Assembly (NCBI RefSeq): GCF_015070375.1 | Contig: NZ_JADCLL010000005.1 | Location: 1-64,000 of the forward strand | Length of the DNA stretch: 64,000 nucleotides | Direction: 5' to 3' | From: Nocardioides kribbensis | Lineage (GTDB): Bacteria; Actinomycetota; Actinomycetes; Propionibacteriales; Nocardioidaceae | Shown: positions 62,101 to 64,000 of the stretch, piece by piece | Layout of the letters: the number at the start of each line of letters is the position of its first letter | How positions within the stretch are numbered: the stretch's first letter is position 1 | The notes under the pieces: model-generated | What the model was told of the DNA's origin: nothing | Databases searched by the model: none | What the model saw: the letters and a program-made list of their open reading frames with translations, nothing else | Translations under genes and position numbers: made by a program

Positions 62101-62697
62101 TCAGGCCCTGCTCAGCGAGCGCAGCGCGGCGCGCAGCAGCGCAGCGACGTCGGGCACCGGCCCCGCCTCGGGGGCCACGGCGTCGACGGCCTTCTCGGCG
62201 TCCTTCGCCGACCAGCCCAGACCGACCAGACCGGTCGCCACCTGCTCACGCCACGGCTCGGCCGAGGCGGCGGCCGGCGCCGAGCGACCGCCGACGGGCG
62301 CGCCGAGGCGGTCCTTGAGCTCCAGGATGATCCGCTGCGCGCCCTTCTGGCCGATGCCGGGCACACGCGTGAGGGTCTTGACGTCCTCGGCCGAGACCGC
62401 GCGGCGCAGGTCGTCGGGCGCGAGCACGGCCAGCACCGCCTGGGCCAGCTTGGGGCCGACGCCGGAGGCGGTCTGCACGAGCTCGAAGCAGGCCTTCTCG
62501 TCGTCGTCGAGGAAGCCGAAGAGCGTCAGGGAGTCCTCGCGCACCACCATGCTGGTGGGCAGGGTCGCCGGCTGCCCCACGCGCAGCGACGCCAGGGTGC
62601 CGGGGGTGCAGAGCAGCTCCAGCCCCACGCCGCCCACCTCGAGGACGGCGCTGGACAGGCCCACCGTGGCCACCTGGCCGTGCACGAACGCGATCAC
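62101..62697 (-). CDS. ruvA: Holliday junction binding protein RuvA
   Basis: Tetrameric junction-binding subunit, 198 residues from the GTG at 62697 overlapping the ruvC stop. OB-fold start [20 protein letters not shown], two helix-hairpin-helix motifs ([36 protein letters not shown]) and the C-terminal RuvB-contact domain ([20 protein letters not shown]). Confidence 0.97.
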   Translation of the reverse strand: MIAFVHGQVATVGLSSAVLEVGGVGLELLCTPGTLASLRVGQPATLPTSMVVREDSLTLFGFLDDDEKACFELVQTASGVGPKLAQAVLAVLAPDDLRRAVSAEDVKTLTRVPGIGQKGAQRIILELKDRLGAPVGGRSAPAAASAEPWREQVATGLVGLGWSAKDAEKAVDAVAPEAGPVPDVAALLRAALRSLSRA

Positions 62698-63329
62698 CTG
62701 CTGCTCCTCCCGGCCGCGACCTCGGCGGCCTGCTCCAGCGCGCGCCTGCGCGCCTGCTGCTGGACGGCCCGCTGGGCCCTGACCTGGGCGTCGACCTGCG
62801 CCTGCCGGTGGGCGCGCGCGCCGCTGGCCCCGACGGCGGCGTCGAGGCGCTGCTGGGCCCCGCCGCGCCAGATGTGGGTGATGGCCAGGGCCAGGGCGTC
62901 GGCCGCGTCGGCCGGCTTCGGCGGCGCGTCGAGGCGCAGGATCCGGGTCACCATCGCCCCGACCTGCTGCTTGTCGGCGCGACCGTTGCCCGAGACCGCG
63001 GCCTTGACCTCGCTGGGGGTGTGCAGCGCGATCGGCAGCCCGCGTCGCGCCGCGCACACCATGGCGATCCCGCTGGCCTGCGCCGTGCCCATCACCGTGC
63101 TCACGTCGGAGCGGGCGAAGACCCGCTCCACCGCGACGGCGTCGGGTGAGAACTCGTCGAGCCAGGCGTCCACGCCCTTCTCGATGGTGACCAGGCGCTC
63201 CGCGACCGGCAGGTGCGAGGAGGTCCGCACGACGTTGACGTCGACGAGGGTCAGCGGGCGGCCCACCGACCCCTCCACCACCCCGAGGCCGCAGCGGGTC
63301 AGGCCGGGGTCGATCCCGAGCACCCGCAT
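62694..63329 (-). CDS. ruvC: Holliday junction resolvase RuvC with basic C-terminal tail
   Basis: Endonuclease that resolves Holliday junctions. The 211-residue protein from ATG at 63329 (AGGAGG ribosome site) begins [19 protein letters not shown] with the first catalytic Asp7, has [19 protein letters not shown] and [17 protein letters not shown] with the last Asp pair. The last 50 residues or so are an Ala/Gln/Arg-rich helix ([20 protein letters not shown]), longer than E. coli RuvC (173 residues), whose 3' end is coupled to ruvA. Confidence 0.97.
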   Translation of the reverse strand: MRVLGIDPGLTRCGLGVVEGSVGRPLTLVDVNVVRTSSHLPVAERLVTIEKGVDAWLDEFSPDAVAVERVFARSDVSTVMGTAQASGIAMVCAARRGLPIALHTPSEVKAAVSGNGRADKQQVGAMVTRILRLDAPPKPADAADALALAITHIWRGGAQQRLDAAVGASGARAHRQAQVDAQVRAQRAVQQQARRRALEQAAEVAAGRSSR

Positions 63330-63457
63330 CGCGCCTCCTGGTCCTCGCGCCGGACCTCGGTGGGCCGGCGTCGCGTCGAACATGTGTTCGCAGGCAACGC
63401 TACCCACCACGACCGACCTGCGCCGCGGCGACACGCGGGCCGGGGTGCAGCCTCGGG

Positions 63458-64000
63458 TCAGGCGTCCTCGAGCTGGGCCATGACGTCGTCGGCCACGTCG
63501 AAGTTGGCGTAGAGGTTCTGCACGTCGTCGAGGTCCTCCAGGACGTCGACGAGGCGGAACATCTTGGCCGCGGCGTCCTTGTCGAGCGCGACCTGCATGT
63601 CGGGCACGAAGGAGGCGTCGGCGGAGTCGTAGTCGATGCCGGCGCTCTGCAGCGCGGTGCGCACCGCCACCAGGTCGGTGGGCTCGGAGACGACCTCGAA
63701 GGCCTCCCCCAGGTCGTTGACGGCGTCGGCGCCGGCCTCGAGGGTCGCCTCGAGCACGTCGTCCTCGGAGACGGTCTTGCCCTCCTGCTGCGCGGGCACC
63801 ACGACGACGCCCTTGCGGTGGAAGAGGAAGGACACCGAGCCCGGGTCGGCCAGCGAGCCGCCGTTGCGGGTCATGGCGGTGCGGACCTCCATGGCGGCGC
63901 GGTTCTTGTTGTCGGTGAGGCACTCGATGAGCATCGCGACGCCGGAGGGGCCGTAGCCCTCGTACATGATCGTCTGGTAGTCGGCGCCGCCGGTCTCCGC
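63458..64000 (-). CDS. yebC: YebC/PmpR family protein, C-terminal part (gene runs off the window)
   Basis: The visible 180 codons run in frame from the right edge ([18 protein letters not shown]) and end at 63458. YebC/PmpR proteins are about 250 residues, so roughly the N-terminal 70 are outside. The domain-2 hallmark [20 protein letters not shown] and the [15 protein letters not shown] stretch are clear. Members act as transcription regulators or, as shown more recently for some, relieve ribosome stalling. Its place upstream of ruvCAB is the standard actinobacterial order. Confidence 0.95.
   Translation of the reverse strand, partial: AETGGADYQTIMYEGYGPSGVAMLIECLTDNKNRAAMEVRTAMTRNGGSLADPGSVSFLFHRKGVVVVPAQQEGKTVSEDDVLEATLEAGADAVNDLGEAFEVVSEPTDLVAVRTALQSAGIDYDSADASFVPDMQVALDKDAAAKMFRLVDVLEDLDDVQNLYANFDVADDVMAQLEDA

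Overview
The window is 64 kb of very GC-rich DNA that looks like the chromosome of an actinobacterium. The markers are a mycobacterial-type integration host factor (mIHF), a helicase-defective PriA, an mIHF-gmk-rpoZ-coaBC-metK-priA-def-fmt gene order, many GTG starts and frequent 4-bp GTGA/ATGA overlaps. The overall style (hairpin-rich gaps, DUF1206, I78-like mini protein, PyrR leaders) suggests Nocardioidaceae, but this is an inference. All genes but one, the DUF349 gene at 52.9-54.1 kb, are on the minus strand, so operons are read from high to low coordinates. I see no tRNA, rRNA, CRISPR, prophage or insertion sequence.

Layout in coordinate order: start of rsmB, fmt, def, priA, metK, coaBC, rpoZ, gmk, mIHF (0-8.3 kb). 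Then a lipoprotein of unknown function and a pyrimidine cluster carA-carB-pyrD-pyrK-pyrD1B-pyrF (8.4-17.3 kb). Then an HrpB-type helicase (17.4-20.1 kb), a 0.7-kb non-coding tandem array of palindromes (20.2-20.8 kb), and the second pyrimidine unit pyrR-pyrB-pyrC (20.9-23.8 kb). The next stretch holds a quinone-oxidoreductase-like enzyme, an EspI-like ParA ATPase, an I78-like mini protein, a DUF1206 membrane protein and a flavin disulfide reductase (23.9-29.2 kb). It is followed by nusB-efp-aroQ-aroB-aroK-aroC-prepilin peptidase-aroE-mltG-ruvX-alaS, two small membrane proteins and rarA (29.3-42.3 kb). A five-gene oligopeptide ABC transporter (42.3-48.7 kb) is followed by aspS-hisS and an MBL hydrolase (48.9-52.8 kb). 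The window ends with the DUF349 gene, relA, apt-secF-secD-yajC and ruvB-ruvA-ruvC-yebC (52.9-64 kb).

The genes form coherent pathways. All UMP-pathway steps except pyrE are here, in two transcription units that share almost the same 40-nt leader containing a PyrR-type hairpin and the Shine-Dalgarno sequence. The shikimate segment provides aroB, aroQ, aroE, aroK and aroC. secD-secF-yajC and ruvABC are complete.

The most interesting items are the duplicated PyrR leader, and a class-1B dihydroorotate dehydrogenase that lacks its catalytic cysteine while keeping its PyrK partner and sitting beside an intact class-2 enzyme. The palindrome array at 20.2-20.8 kb and a structured element between aspS and the peptide transporter also stand out. 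So do a coaBC gene with no conventional start codon and several minisatellites (12, 9 and 27 bp units) in and between housekeeping genes. I found no clearly new multi-gene defence or biosynthetic system.
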